Positions 19,649 to 32,167 of a DNA stretch of 64,000 nucleotides are shown here, in pieces (the first letter of the stretch is position 1; the number at the start of each line of letters is the position of its first letter). The DNA comes from Argentina anserina (Eukaryota > Streptophyta > Magnoliopsida > Rosales > Rosaceae), in the NCBI RefSeq assembly GCF_933775445.1, contig NC_065872.1, forward strand, positions 12,152,001 through 12,216,000, given 5' to 3'. The notes under the pieces are model-generated. The model did no database searches. It saw only the letters and a program-made list of their open reading frames with translations, and had not been told where the DNA came from. Position numbers and translations under genes: made by a program.

Positions 19649-21519
19649 CTTTGGTATCTCAGGAAGGCATAGACGCACTTGAAGAAGTTATCTACCATAT
19701 TGAGACATATGATGTGACCACTATTAGAGCCAGCACTCCAATGTTTCTTATGTCTCGTAAAATTAAATCTCTGGGAGTAAAAATGGTCCTCTCTGGTGAA
19801 GGTTCAGATGAAATCTTTGGTGGCTACTTGTATTTCCACAAGGCACCAAGCAAGGAGGAGTTTCACCAAGAAACATGCCAGAAGGTATTAATACACACTA
19901 TCTCTGCTGTTCTCTGCTTTTTTTTTTTTTTTTTTTGCATCGTGCTAGATTTTATATTACCACCCTGCACGGGTATTATGACTTTGTTTTGTTACTGACT
20001 TTTGTGACTATTCATCAGATTAAAGCTCTTCATCTGTACGACTGTCTGAGGGCCAACAAATCGACTTCAGCGTGGGGTGTTGAGGCTCGTGTACCGTTTC
20101 TCGATAAAGAATTCTTGAAGATTGCTATGGACATTGATCCAGAATGGAAAATGGTAGCAATCATTAAAATTTGTCTTTTCCTCCAATTGTATACACAGTT
20201 CTTGTATTCTAGTTATTTGAAGCCTACCCACGTTTGGCATGGCGGGAGCTCATTATAAGACTGTTGGGATAGGAATATCTTCATACAACTATGAAATGAT
20301 CTACTACATGTGGACGTGTCTCCTGTTATTGATATAGATATAGAACTATTTTCTCCCCATTTCCTCAGGGTAGTTATTTTTCATTCCTGTAATGGCTGTG
20401 TTGGAATTGCCTTGTTTTTGTGCCAAATTTTATGACAAGTGTAAGTTTATATTACTTTCATACATCTGAATCTTTTATTTGTAACTGCAGATCAGGCCTG
20501 ATCTTGGGAGGATCGAGAAGTGGGTCTTACGCAAAGCATTTGATGATGAGCAGAAGCCATATTTACCAAAGGTTGTTACCTTTTACTTTTGCCCGACCAT
20601 TTCAGTTTGCATGTTCTTTTTTACTTTTTGTTTAGAAATTTTCTTGTGCAAATAATTTCATGCAAGAATTATTGTATCAACAATTCCCTTTTTCCTTTTG
20701 GGTTGTAGAACATCTTGTACAGACAGAAGGAGCAGTTTAGTGATGGTGTTGGTTACAGCTGGATTGATGGCTTGAAAGATCATGCCAACGAACAAGTATG
20801 CTATAATTTTTACATGCATTTACTTATTGGACAGAACTGTTCTTTTCCAACTAGTCTCATATATGATGTTGTCATGCTCCCAACCAGGACCTGGTTTTAA
20901 ATTGATTCTAGTTGAAGTGTGGTTTCCAGATTAAAATTTATGACAACTCAAATTTAGCACGAAAAAATGTTTCATTTCTTTGTAATTATTTCATGTTAGA
21001 GGTGCAGTTTCTTAACAAATCAACTAAGTAGACACTAGAGTTTCTTGCTTCTTTCTTGGCTGCTTGGAATTAATAGCTCTTCCTTTTTTTTTCTAACCGG
21101 CCAGGTAACAGACTCTATGCTGATGAATGCAAGCTTTATCTACCCTGAAAACACTCCGACCACAAAAGAAGGATACTACTATCGGAGTATCTTTGAGAAA
21201 TTGTTCCCAAAGGTAACCCAGCTTTCCTCCCGTCTCTTGCAATGTCAGTTGACTGAATTAGATCAGTGTTTGCATACATGAGTATGTTTAACATGCTATT
21301 TATGGACAGAATGCTGCGAGATCGACAGTCCCTGGTGGTCCAAGTGTGGCATGCAGCACAGCAAAAGCTGTGGAGTGGGATGCAGAATGGTCAAAGAACC
21401 CTGATCCATCTGGTCTTGCTGCACTTGGTATACATGCAGCAGCATACGAGGATTCAAAAGATGTGAAGACTGGAAGTCTTGTGAATGACTCCACAGAAAC
21501 GTGTAACAGGGATTGCTGA
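17018..21519 (+). CDS. ASN: Glutamine-hydrolysing asparagine synthetase (class II, ASN2/3-like)
   Basis: Cytosolic enzyme making asparagine from aspartate, glutamine and ATP, for nitrogen transport and storage. Fourteen exons: 17018-17097, 17201-17339, 17565-17660, 17748-17889, 18265-18360, 18438-18532, 18948-19109, 19267-19347, 19663-19884, 20019-20153, 20491-20571, 20709-20795, 21105-21212 and 21310-21519. They join in frame to 577 residues. MCGILAVLG supplies the catalytic Cys2 of the N-terminal amidotransferase domain; [10 protein letters not shown] and NGEIYNH are its glutamine-site motifs. The synthetase domain has the PPi loop [13 protein letters not shown] and [19 protein letters not shown]. 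Wording such as [16 protein letters not shown] and the [20 protein letters not shown] tail favours the ASN2/ASN3 side over ASN1. The start is fixed by Cys2. Confidence 0.96.
19619..19647. repeat. (AT)n microsatellite in an ASN intron
   Basis: A pure AT dinucleotide run sits about 15 bp upstream of the exon 9 acceptor. It is likely polymorphic. Confidence 0.9.
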
Positions 21520-22265
21520 GAATGTGGTTGCTGTAGTTTGAGTGGGATGTAAAAGGTACCGAATTTTACATGCTATTCTTCTGTCGAAATATTGACTAGG
21601 TTGTTTTGGATCTAACACATGTTATCTATGCTGTAGATTGATACTTATTCTAATTCTTTGGCAGATGAGAACCAGATGGCCTTGTAGAGAATAACGTCAC
21701 AACTTAAAAAACTAGGATGTGCCTTGCTAGTCTCTTAGATGAGACCAGACTAGTTGATGCTTAAATTTCAGTCTGTAATTTTCTTCAAGATACGATTATG
21801 TTTGTTGTTTGTGTTTGGATAGGTTTTCATGTTTATTTGATCAATTAATTAGTTAAATCCTTCATCCGTAAAATGCAGTTCTGATTTTCCTGTTATTTTT
21901 TTATACAATTCCCCTCTTTTGTGCGACAAGTGAAATTCAAAGGTGAAAACTTAAGAGCAGAATACCGATTCAGAACTGAACTGGAGTGCATGTTATTAGG
22001 AGACGGAGACCAAGAACACAATTTTTTCAACAAATGGCGTTAATTTGATTGAATATCGATCAGTTACAAAGAGAAACAAAAGCGAAGAGGAAAAACTGGT
22101 AGAAAGATACTTGAGAAACTCAAGAATTTGATTACAACTGCTATTTAAAGAGTGTAATTTACATTTGTCCTTCCCCTAATACAACTAAATCCAAAAACTA
22201 AACAATAGATTCTGCAGGGGATGAGCAGCTTCCTTCCAATTGCACTTGAGCCTTGAAACTCTAAC
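21520..22265. other. Converging 3' flanks of ASN and the PCF11-like gene
   Basis: No coding sequence is seen. The region holds the 3' ends of two convergent genes. A possible intron near 21545-21660 in the ASN 3' UTR is too uncertain to call. Confidence 0.45.
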
Positions 22266-23255
22266 TTAACTCATCCGCAGACGTTTCCGACTAGCCTCCG
22301 GCAAGCATTCAGCATGGACTATAGGACCCAACTGTGACCTCTCCATCTCCGGCGCCGGCCACTGAGGCACATTCAAGTACACAGCCTCCTTATACATCCA
22401 CTCATCTGTTTTATGGCTATAGAACTCAACAAAAGCATCAGCGCACAAGGCACATTTGGTCTGATCCTCATCGGCAGGAATAGCCGTATCTTCATCACAA
22501 AGCTTCCTCTTCTTCTCCGCCCCACAAAGTAGCACCGCCGCCGCAGCCTCGGCATCGGAAACACCCCACATGTCTTTAGTTGCAAAATAGTTACGAGAGC
22601 GGATGTGCTTGACGTTCTTGGACACGCGGTTCTTCTTGACATGCCAATCCATATGGCTACTGTGCTCTTCTTGAGACTTGAACCGCAGGCCACAGGTTTT
22701 GCACTGGCTTGGCAGACCACCCTCATACAACCCGGCCACCACCGACTCGCGGCGCCGATTTAGATTAAGGCCCGAAAACTCACACCCCACCACATCTTCC
22801 TTCTCCTCTTTTGGTTTCTTCAACACACCTTGAGCCAGGAGAGCGTCGATCAGACCAGGAAGCACTACTGGAACAGGAGCAGCTTTTGGAACAGGGTTTA
22901 AACGGGTAGTAGTACCCGCCTGTCCTCCTCCTCTTTGGTTTTTCAACGAGATGACACCTTGTGCCATAAGAGACCCGAGTAGGCTTGAGACTACCGGATT
23001 CAAACCTTGCAGTGGTTGACGATGAGGGACAGATTGTTGAGGTGGCGCTAGGGTTTGTGGAGAAGGGTAGAAGTTTGGTCGTGGAGGAAGAAACTGGGGC
23101 TGAAAATGGCCGACCGGCGGGATCTGGTTGCGGTGATTGGCCGGAAAAGGCATGTAGCGTGGGTTACATGGACCTTGATTCCTCATCACAGGACCCATAG
23201 AATGGTTGATCGCGCCATGAGGGCCTCTCTGGTTTTCGTAGACTTGCATCATCAT
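22266..23255 (-). CDS. CID-less PCF11-like zinc-finger protein (PCFS1/PCFS5 type)
   Basis: Single-exon, 329 residues from the ATG at 23255 (three consecutive ATG codons). The frame is open about 27 bp further up, but only to a TTG. Proteins related to PCF11 act in pre-mRNA 3'-end cleavage and polyadenylation. The first half is Pro/Gln/Asn-rich. Two short hydrophobic segments follow, LNPVVSSLLGSLMAQGVIS and VLPGLIDALLAQGVL, as in PCFS proteins. A C2H2-type finger (CKTCGLRF...HSSHMDWH) comes next, then a CALC-containing module followed by WMYKEAVYL and HAECL. The RNA polymerase II CTD-interacting domain is absent, as in the short Arabidopsis PCFS1/PCFS5. Exact orthology is not settled. Confidence 0.82.
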   Translation of the reverse strand: MMMQVYENQRGPHGAINHSMGPVMRNQGPCNPRYMPFPANHRNQIPPVGHFQPQFLPPRPNFYPSPQTLAPPQQSVPHRQPLQGLNPVVSSLLGSLMAQGVISLKNQRGGGQAGTTTRLNPVPKAAPVPVVLPGLIDALLAQGVLKKPKEEKEDVVGCEFSGLNLNRRRESVVAGLYEGGLPSQCKTCGLRFKSQEEHSSHMDWHVKKNRVSKNVKHIRSRNYFATKDMWGVSDAEAAAAVLLCGAEKKRKLCDEDTAIPADEDQTKCALCADAFVEFYSHKTDEWMYKEAVYLNVPQWPAPEMERSQLGPIVHAECLPEASRKRLRMS

Positions 23256-23380
23256 CTTTGAGAGATTTTGGAGAATTCTCAAGAAACTGATTCAGAAAAC
23301 AGGAAGACAAGGATTCTTAAAGAAACAGGAAAGTGAAGATTGAGATTCTCAGACAGGGAAAGTGAATTGAGGTTGGGGTC

Positions 23381-23390
23381 TTATATATAA
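23381..23390 (-). promoter_or_regulatory. Putative TATA box of the PCF11-like gene
   Basis: TTATATATAA, palindromic, lies about 125 bp upstream of the start codon at 23255 on the minus strand. Confidence 0.5.
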
Positions 23391-24435
23391 GGGATGAGAA
23401 GAGGAAACTGGAATCCTTGTGGGTTTCGGATTTGGGTTAATTTGACTTGTTTCCCAATCCTTACTGGATAAGGATTTCAGATTCCCCGCTTCTTATTTGC
23501 CGAAGGAGAATTTCCCGCTCTTTTTGGGGTGAGGAACCCAGTTTCCGATTTGTACAAGGAGACTTGCTCTTCAAGATTCTTTTCAGAAATTGACGATAGT
23601 AACCTTCTCCTTTTTAAATCTTGATATTGTTTTATTTATTTATTTATTTATAAAGTGAGCTTTGAAGCAAATAGAATAGAAGGATTGGAAGCAAGAGGAG
23701 AAAGCCAGGAGTGTGGTTTGAGTCTGGTTTAAAAAGTCAGCAAGTGTACAAATTTTTTTTAAATATACATATTGAATCAAGAGGAGCTAGCTAGAAATGT
23801 TTTGCAACTTTTGCTGCTATGTAATGAAAATTATATTTACATAAAATTCTTCTAGTCTTGCTTCTTTCATTTCTATGCAATACTGTGTTCTTGTTCAATG
23901 TATGACAATTGGTGCGGATGAATCTCAGTCGTTTTCTTATGCAAATCGAGTTTGGTTTCAACAGCAAGCAAGCCATTATATATAACTTAAAACCTTGAGA
24001 TATTGTCGATAATGTTTCATAACAACGCATCCATTGATATGCAGTTGAGGCTAATGAAATATAGCAAACAAAATTTGGCATAATCCTCCAGAACCTCATG
24101 TATAAAACTTAACTGACCTAAGAATCTCATTCCCCCCATCATAAATCATTCCACCTGAGCTAACATTTCAGTCCCAAATTGCAATCTTTACACCGACAAA
24201 GTTGCATGTTGGTTTCCCATTGAAAGAAACCACTGCCGTTATCAGAAAAGGAGCTTAGACTAGCTAAACATTCTTGTGCTTCCTAAACAAGCTGAATTCA
24301 TGTGCTTGAACATTATGACGTTGCATCACATGATTATATTGCTGAGATGACACAAGGAATATAACAACATACATCCTAGGCTCAAAGCATACTTATGCTG
24401 GACTCCATCCAGCATCAGATTTAGTTCCACTGACA
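23391..24435. other. Intergenic between PCF11-like and MSL genes
   Basis: AT-rich sequence with a TTTA microsatellite near 23632-23652 and no credible ORF. It covers the PCF11-like promoter and the MSL 3' flank. Confidence 0.45.
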
Positions 24436-27084
24436 TTAATTATGCGGCGGCTGCAAAGAGCATGTGATGTTTAGCTCCTCCAAAATTGTCATCAGTTGGA
24501 TGACAAGCTGGCTCCTCCGCTTAGTTTTTTCCTCAAATTGTTTTTCACCAAACTCTTGGGATTTCAAAATGTAGTTAAAATAAAGTGCCATCTTTAACAT
24601 GTTCCCGTTTTCGATATCATTCACCGCAATGTTATGCTTTGGATGCAAATCTTGTGGTCTCAACTCAATATACCTGATCAAGGATACAGAAGACATTAGC
24701 TAAATACAGAGGAGCAGAAGCTGCAGAACAAATTGTACTAATGCACAGTGCAGTATAATTAGCCATCCTGAATTCATTTTGAGTCGTGGTATAATACTTA
24801 ACAAGAAATTATCAGTTCATAGTCTATGGCCACAGACCGCACACAGAAGTAAAGAAATTCATTCAACTCACCCTTTAATTCTCTCTTTCAGGATGTCAAT
24901 CTTCTCCACCGATGTGAAAGTGATGGAGAACTCCACAACATCTCCTGTATCTGAATTATCCTTACAATTGCTTATTGGTAATGCGGATAAAACTGAATTT
25001 GGATAGTATACCTTGTCATTATTTTGTTTTGAGAAGACTGTCGTTAAGATATTCATCTCCTCAACAGTTAACTGTCAGTCACCAGGTAAATTAGGTATTA
25101 GAAATTGGATCATAGTATACCCAGTACAATAACATAATTCTGTAAGAGTACTATAAGTTACCAGAACGCCATCAACAAGACAGCGGTCACCAACATGAAA
25201 TGGATGGATCACAAAAACAAACACGACAGCTTCAAATATATTCTTGCAAGTATTTCCAAAGATAAAAGCTGCCAACACGAGCTGCGAAGAGAGGAAGACT
25301 AGTACTTTTGTTGTTGCTATTTCCACCAAAAGAAGCCACACTAAAATGCTAATGACAATCAAGATGCTAGTAACAAGTTTATCCAATTGCTTTACAGCTT
25401 TTTTGGTGTCTGTTAAACTGTGGATTAATCCTTTGCGAGCATTGTAGACCTTCACCTGCAGAATCAGAAGGCAGAATACGTTTCACCACTTATTTTTTGT
25501 CAAAAACGTGGAAAAAGTAACCCCAACGACCCATCTGTGCTACAAGCTACTGGTACATGATCAAGGAATAAATGATGCTTACTCTTGCAGCTCACTATGA
25601 AAAAAAAAGTCCAAGTGCTAGTTGCCTTTACTTTTTCGACATGAGCAAGAATGTAAACAGTAGCAGACTGAAGTGCTAGATCATGGCAAAAGAGATTCAT
25701 GATTTCGTGGTGTGTATATATTTATGCATAATCCGAATTTACGTGTGGATCAATGCACGCTATTTACATGGAACTGATAAGCAATGATACATAAATAAAG
25801 GGTTTACCACCCAATCTGTTAGAGATCTTCTGTCAATTCGTCCAGTTCCTGCTACATCAATCAGCATAAGCACAACTTCCACCTCTTCCTGAATCATGAA
25901 CCTCATGAGGTCCTCATCCTCAATGTACCTAGTCAAATGCAGGTAAAGTATGTGACAAAGAATCAATATGCATATTACACGGTAACCAGAGTATCATCAA
26001 ATAACTAAGGTAGCATTTTTCACCTGCAACCAGGCTTAGCAACATTATGGAAAAGGCGGTAAGCAGCAGCAGTTGCTTCCATCTCACTTGCGATCTCCTT
26101 CTGTTCAACCTCTTCATCATCTAACCAATACAAGAAGGTGGACAGCCCTGAAGAACTAGAAACCGCCTCCACCAGTACCTCCATAGTCCTAGCAGAAACC
26201 TCTTCTAGCTTCATATTCAGAAGCTTTCCTATATCAATGACATTGTCCTCTTGTCCTGACTTTGGCGATCGGAAAGGAGATAGTTCAACTACTCCAGCAA
26301 TCTCCATAATCGGAGGCCCTGAGAGTGTCTGAATAACATACTGATGGAACATGGATTCTCGAGTTCTATCAAAGAAGGTGTGCAGATAAAACCTAAGTGC
26401 TAAGATCTTAAGTGACAGAGTTTTAAGTGACCACAAGAATGCCGCAATCAAAATCGAAACAAGACTTCGCGTAACATAGTGCAAAATCTTCTTGTGGGAA
26501 TTCTCTGATCCATGATCAAACAACAATAGCCATGTGAGAAGAAGCATACCCAACCACATGAAAACCTGAACACACTGCTTCATCCCATGAACAAAATACA
26601 ACATCTTCTTCCTAAGCCAAAAGTTGCTCTTACTTACATAAACTGTGAACCGCATAAACCATTTTGCTAGCAACATACCACGGAATATCACCATAACCAG
26701 CACACACCATTTCCAAAACTCGACGCTCCAGACTGTAAGGTGATCTAGTTTATCTACAGTAAAACAAGCCACTAAAACACCTAGAATGCATAGGAAAACA
26801 ATCCACTCAATGAACACCCTTTTGTTAACAACCCACATTATAATCCGCCCAATGTAGCTCTCTTCATTGGCCTCTTTAGCCCTGCCCGGAGACCGGAGCA
26901 CTGGAGTCCTGGAAAAACTGGTGGGGGATACAGAGCCAAATCTAGACTTGGGTTTGGAGAAAACTGACCTATTGAGTGTCTCCTTCCTTTCAGGAGCGGC
27001 AGTTGGGTTTTCAGGAGAAGCAGAGCTGTTTGCTTCATGGATCTCCTCCTTGCTAACTTCCAATACAACTTGATTCTCCGACAT
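24436..27084 (-). CDS. Mechanosensitive channel of small conductance-like protein (MSL10 type)
   Basis: Plasma-membrane mechanosensitive ion channel of the plant MscS-like family, which opens under membrane tension. Five exons: 26024-27084, 25808-25928, 25162-25455, 24872-25071 and 24436-24673. They join in frame to 637 residues, shorter than Arabidopsis MSL10 (about 730) because the soluble N-terminus is short. Exon 1 encodes an N-terminal Ser/Pro-rich tail and several membrane segments (for example FIEWIVFLCILGVLVACF and WLGMLLLTWLLLF). Exon 3 holds the pore helix and start of the MscS domain: ATTKVLVFLSSQLVLAAFIF, GNTCKNIFEAVVFVFVIHPF, then VGDRCLVDGVL. Exon 4 continues with TVEEMNILTTVF and YYPNSVL. 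The ATG at 27084 begins MSENQVV. MSL10 versus MSL9 cannot be decided here. Confidence 0.92.
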
Positions 27085-28374
27085 GGCTACTTTGTTTCCT
27101 TTTAAAAAGGGTTCCTATAACTGAAAGCTACCACTGTATAGACCAAGAGAGATTGCCCCAGCAAACAAAAAGCAGAGCATGCCAAACTCAGTTCTCAGCT
27201 GCAATAGGCTATAGGCTTCAAGCTAATCCGAAAATGAGTAAGAGGTCAACTCACTCGACTGGACCTAACCGTTTTCCCTTGTATTGGTTGTTGTGACTTA
27301 TTTTGACCACCCTACCCTTTAAAGGTATTGCGAATTTCGAGAGCGGATTCCACGCATTAAGGTGCAAGTTATGTAAGCTGTTAGTTCTTCAACTCCATTA
27401 AATTCTTTTGACCTCTCACTCTCTCAGTGGTTGGAGTTTTTGGACGTCCCAGCGGTTGGATCTTATGGACGCTGCTATTCTTGGTTCTCCAATCTACCAT
27501 CTCATCTTCGATTATATTATTCACAACGTCAACTTTAGCCACGCGATCTATAGTGTCATGTAAAAAGTTAGTGATTACATTAGTGCTGAGATTACGTCTG
27601 CTAATCAAGGGAATTTCAGAGAATATATAGAGTACAAAATTGAAACTTTGCGGAGGCTCATTTGAAGTTGCTCAAGAAATGTGATTCGACATTGGCTGAT
27701 ACATTAAGTTACTCGAGAAACTTGACGGTAGAAATTCTTACTATCATGTTTGACATGTCGTTCCTTTCCACTCATTTTGATGAATTAGAGGCTCTGAGTC
27801 ATGAATTTGTAATTTCATCGCTGACCAGATGAAACGAGAATGACCGTTTAATTCATAATTTAATGTTAATCCATTTTCTCACCTCTAAGCATGTAACATA
27901 TAGACAAGCTACAGGGGAATGGGATATTCAACTATCACCACCCACCACTGGCGACACAACACAATATGATCCCAGGGTTTCTAGTTTTTCATTAATAATG
28001 TTAAGGTGCACCTTGCAGACATATGCGATTGATAGATCTCTAATATAGACAAGATAGTGAAGACAGCAGTAGTTCACTGGCCCTAGAATCAACAAAACAG
28101 ACCATATCCTTTGGTTTTAATCATAGCAACGCACTGGGTGAGGCGTTTTTCTCTGTTAAAATTTTCATCATAGTGAGTGTACTATATAACCAAAATTCCT
28201 TGAACAGTGCTTGTGTATTCTTTCTTATGTACATGGAAGATTTGTATATACAAACTCCAAAAGGAAAGTCAACCACATAATGCAACATATTTGCATCCAG
28301 ACCCAGAAACACTAATAAACCTCAGCTAAGTTGACGATACTAACCATCAGAGGAAATGAGGTTCAAGGAAGCAT
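27085..28374. other. Promoter side of the MSL gene and 3' flank of the TLD gene
   Basis: No supported gene. Short frames on both strands around 27380-27630 have no recognisable family. No transposon termini were seen. Confidence 0.45.
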
Positions 28375-31136
28375 TCACCACCGGCAAATCCCAGGTGCCT
28401 CCATACGGCTTTCGGCAAGGACTTCCTCATACTTGGTAGCATACACAAAACCCCATAACTGCATTACACAAAAATAAATGCACGATCATATTTATGGGTC
28501 TTAGAGTGCCCTAAAAGACAGTGGGATGTGGGTGTGTCTGTCTATCAAATAGAAAAATAGAGATTGTGCACACCTCTACTTCTTTCACATCAAAGTCTTC
28601 CGAGTTTGCAAGACATGGATTTCCATAGGTTTCTGAAACTGAACTTGATCCACTCAATCTTGCATTTATAAGCCAATTAAAGAAATTTAGGAAATGCAGG
28701 ACAATTGATTAGGAAAAACAAAGGTTCACTGCAGATAAGAGTTAAGAGGCCATGTTCTCACAGATCACTGTTCAAATAGAGTGCAAAATGACCACCCCCA
28801 CCAATAGCTAAAAAGTCAGTAGCACAAAGTGTGAAATAGCGGTTGGCACCTGTGTTTATATATCATAGTTAGTTCCAAAATATAGTAAACAATTTTCCAT
28901 TCAGGTACCAAAAATAATAATAATATAAAAATAATGAAATTTTAATACAATGGTAATTTTCTCACAAAACATTTATTTCAGAAACATATGCATATTTCGC
29001 AAACAAAAGTACAGACAACGCATCAAGTAGTTTTTTTTTTTGGACGTAACATAGTTGTACAAAGAAATCTAAATCATTGCACAATGTATGCCAAAGTTTT
29101 AATTTTGCACCTACCCTTTGCTCGAATTTCCTTGCAACTATACTTCAAAGAAGCAAGGGGCTAACTGGTGCATTATAAAGGGTAATTTCAAGAACAAAAA
29201 TTGATAATCCGTGTTTATTATACAAAACAAAAACACGGATATATAGAGAAGAATTTAGTAGTATCTATGACTTTGTATTGGCCACGATCACGTAGTACTA
29301 AATTTGGTATAGCTAGAAATTTAGCAGTTATTTGTTATAATGCATTGACTTTTGTGCAGTATTTTGATGATTCAAACTGCAAGTTTCAAACAGGCCCTTG
29401 GGTTTACGAATATAGTGCAGAAAGTAATCACATTATATAACCACTACATCAGCAAAATGAGGTGGTGAAACAAAGATTCTATGAATACATATGTATATCT
29501 CTACAGATTGATGATGAATCAGAAACTGTGTTCCACAGGAAGAAAAAACGATAAATGTGTACCTGTAGGGCGATATATAACAGGATGGCCAGATGTATTT
29601 GTGAAAACAAATGTATCATTTGTTCCCTGTTCAAAACACCAGTGTGAATACATTTATAAAAGGAAATAATTGCTAGAAGGATTCATAAAAACGTATTTGC
29701 TTCAGCAAGACCTGATACTTCTTGTTGGTTGGTCTTAGGGGTGCCTCCACCAAGCCACCAAATACTGCACCTTTACGGTCTCCAACAACCTGAAAGAATT
29801 TTTAAGTAGAAAGTGCTTTCAGGACCGTATGCATTGGTATACACTAAAGAGCCACATATCCCAGAGAACTTGAAAGAGTTAATGACAAAGATTCAAACAA
29901 ATAATCATGGCAATTCTTTAGCATACTTTACCAAATAATCGATGCAAGGAACTTGAATAATGTTACTTAGTGTCAAATCCATATTGTAAAAAGTAACAGA
30001 ACAACATATATTTTTGTTGGAAAAACTGAGTGGAAATATTTTCAAAATGAATGGTGACAGTTTGCGACCAATTACCAGCAAACTGAGGCCAGGCCAAAGC
30101 ATACTTCTCCTGTAGAGAGTTGAAAGTGATATACCATGCCTCCATGTGCTGTAAAACAAGAAGAAATATCGGTGCCATTGTACAATTATTGGTCCTTAAT
30201 GATAAAAACTAGAACTTTCAAGAGACATAATTAAGAAACTCCTAGTTTTCCCACCTATATAGTAGCATCCATCGTCTTCCTTGAACTAGCGCTGGGAATG
30301 AACTGTAAAGAGCAACTCTAGTTTTCTCAGCAAGAAGTAAAGAAGGTTCAGAGGTGTCTGGTAGATGAACCAAAGCCACAGGCTTCTGTGCTATCTGCAT
30401 ATGCCTCATCTCCACTCCAGCAAACTCCGTGTCCTTCCCATCATCACCATTTACATCAAGGTCACCCTTCCGTTCTTGACCCCGATACCCACCAAATCTT
30501 GCAGCCTGGTACATAGCTTTACCAAGCGTGTGCTTCCCCTTAGAAAACAAGCTTCTCTTCCCACCGTTTGCTTTCACCACAGAATCAGACGGCACATTGC
30601 TCTTCTCCATCTGCTCATCAACCTGGTCATCTGAACTCTTACTCTTATCTCCTGACTCCTCCGATGTTGTTAACAGCGAGTACAGAAACGCAGTAAACGA
30701 AGAAGTATCCGGCCCATCAGCCGGATTAGCCTCACTCTCTTCACTCATTGTTCCATTTTGACTTCCTTTAGACCCATCCACATCTTCCTGCTGACACATA
30801 AATCACATAGTTATAGACTCCAACACTCAAACCAAAACTTGTTCATATACACAGCTAAGCAAACTCAGATTCTCATTGTTTCCCAATAAGTACCAGAAAA
30901 ATTTCTCTAAACTTAAAACAAACAATACAGATCATTACGTCATAACTATAAAGTATATCAACTTTTTCATTAAAAAAACTAGTATTGAACCCCAGCTGTA
31001 TTTAAAAACAAATTCAAGAACTAGGTTTTGCAGACACAGCTCCAAAACCCGGAAAAGCCTCAATCTTTGGACCAATCAGAGAATTGGGTTTTTGGCAAAC
31101 ACATCATGAAAGTGAAAACTGGAACCCAGAAAGGGT

Positions 31137-31176
<40 letters not shown>

Positions 31177-31305
31177 GTTGCTTACAGGAGGAGGAGGATG
31201 AGGAGAGGGTTTGGAGGGTTTGTCAGAAATGGGGTTGAGCAATCCGGTAGTGATATCAGTGACAAAGTGGGCCGCTTTGCTGCGGAGACTGCGTGGCCTA
31301 CCCAT
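28375..31305 (-). CDS. TLD-domain protein (At2g05590 type)
   Basis: TLD (TBC/LysM-associated) domain proteins are linked to oxidation resistance and V-ATPase regulation in eukaryotes; the plant member's role is little known. Eight exons: 31186-31305, 30255-30787 (or to 30790), 30076-30148, 29712-29789, 29563-29626, 28762-28849, 28574-28658 and 28375-28458. They join in frame to about 374 residues. The N-terminus (RSLRSKAAHFVTDITTGLLN) and GPDTSSFTAFLYSLL match the plant subfamily. The TLD domain fills the C-terminal half: HGISLSTLYRRSMLWPG, FGGLVEAPLRPTNKKKYQ, FVFTNTSGHPVIYRPTGANR, GGGGHFALYL and the terminal PGICRW. The exon 2 acceptor is ambiguous by three bases (CAGCAG). Confidence 0.9.
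31141..31173. repeat. (GA)n microsatellite in TLD intron 1
   Basis: A GA run lies just inside intron 1 of the TLD gene, downstream of the exon 1 donor on the minus strand. Confidence 0.9.
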
Positions 31306-31541
31306 ATGTCTGTCTGGTTTTGACGACCCTTATTTTTGGGGCGATATTTATGTAAGATTGATCAGAATCGATTTGTCTAAACTGACATATGGTCTGGATT
31401 ACAAAGATGGGGGGTGTGGGGATTTGTACCTACTATTCCGAGTGTCTTTCGAAACAAAGAGTTGGGTGTTTTTGTGTTTGTGTTTGTGTTTGTGTTTGTT
31501 GGAAGCTTTTATAGGTTGTTTAAGTCGTGAAGGTCAACGAG

Positions 31542-31614
31542 GACTTCATGGCCCAATGGATAAGGCGCTGGTCTACGAAACCAGAGATTCTGGGTTCGAT
31601 CCCCAGTGAAGTCG
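31542..31614 (+). tRNA. tRNA-Arg (anticodon ACG)
   Basis: A 73-nt cloverleaf with no intron. The acceptor stem is GACTTCA/TGAAGTC with discriminator G. The A-box TGGCCCAATGG and B-box GGTTCGATCCC are intact. The anticodon stem is CTGGT/ACCAG with loop CTACGAA, giving anticodon ACG, read as ICG after editing (Arg CGU/CGC/CGA). A CAA word lies just upstream and T-runs follow directly, as expected for a plant RNA polymerase III gene. It is of nuclear type, unlike the plastid trnR-ACG. Confidence 0.97.
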
Positions 31615-31625
31615 GTTTTTTTGTT
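31615..31625 (+). terminator. RNA polymerase III T-run terminator
   Basis: GTTTTTTTGTTTTTT immediately follows the tRNA and is a standard Pol III terminator. Confidence 0.75.
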
Positions 31626-32167
31626 TTTTGGAGGAGTAAGTTTGAAAAATGAAAATGCATAAATGCAGAAAACTAAAAGTCAAACTAAAACGACATGTTG
31701 GTACAGAGCATTGGAGAAGACTCGAATCCTTTCCTCATGGACACTTACCTCCCCTCACAAGTGTATAATTAGATTTGGCGGTTAGGATTACATGCATCCG
31801 CTTAAACTGATATTTTCATTGTTGACGCTTCTCTCTCTCAATATCTCGTCATTCAAGATACCCATGTATAGGCTCCGGCCTCCGGGCACCGCCGTCCAGC
31901 CAGAGACAGGCATCAGCAAATTGAAGCACCCGCCGGTGTAGAAAATAGAGATCGAGTCGATGCCGGAAATTGCTCTGGTTTGAGAGTAAGAGACTGAGAT
32001 TGACTATTTTCCGGCAGTGCTCGGATTCGCGGTGGGGAGGTTCACTAGTGGTCGTACAACGGCGGTGGTATTCCGTGAGCTTCCGTCCGGTGGTATACAC
32101 AAAGATGGGTGGTAGGTTCAATACAGCTGGTGGTGTGCCGAGGTTGATTCTGTGGAATTCAAATGGT
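31626..32167. other. Intergenic DNA left of Pack-hAT B
   Basis: Modest GC with short open frames on both strands (for example minus 31849-32121) that I cannot assign to a family. The right-hand part is the insertion target of Pack-hAT B. Confidence 0.4.

Noticed and set aside
23256..23282. Nine-codon N-terminal extension of the PCF11-like protein
   Set aside because: The upstream start would be TTG. Three ATG codons at 23247-23255 follow and fit better.
31542..31614. Plastid-derived tRNA insertion
   Set aside because: The sequence is the nuclear-type tRNA-Arg(ACG), clearly different from plastid trnR-ACG, and the flanks are not plastid DNA.
31849..32121. Minus-strand 90-codon frame
   Set aside because: No family resemblance. 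The opposite strand is equally open, and it lies in sequence of raised GC where chance frames are common.
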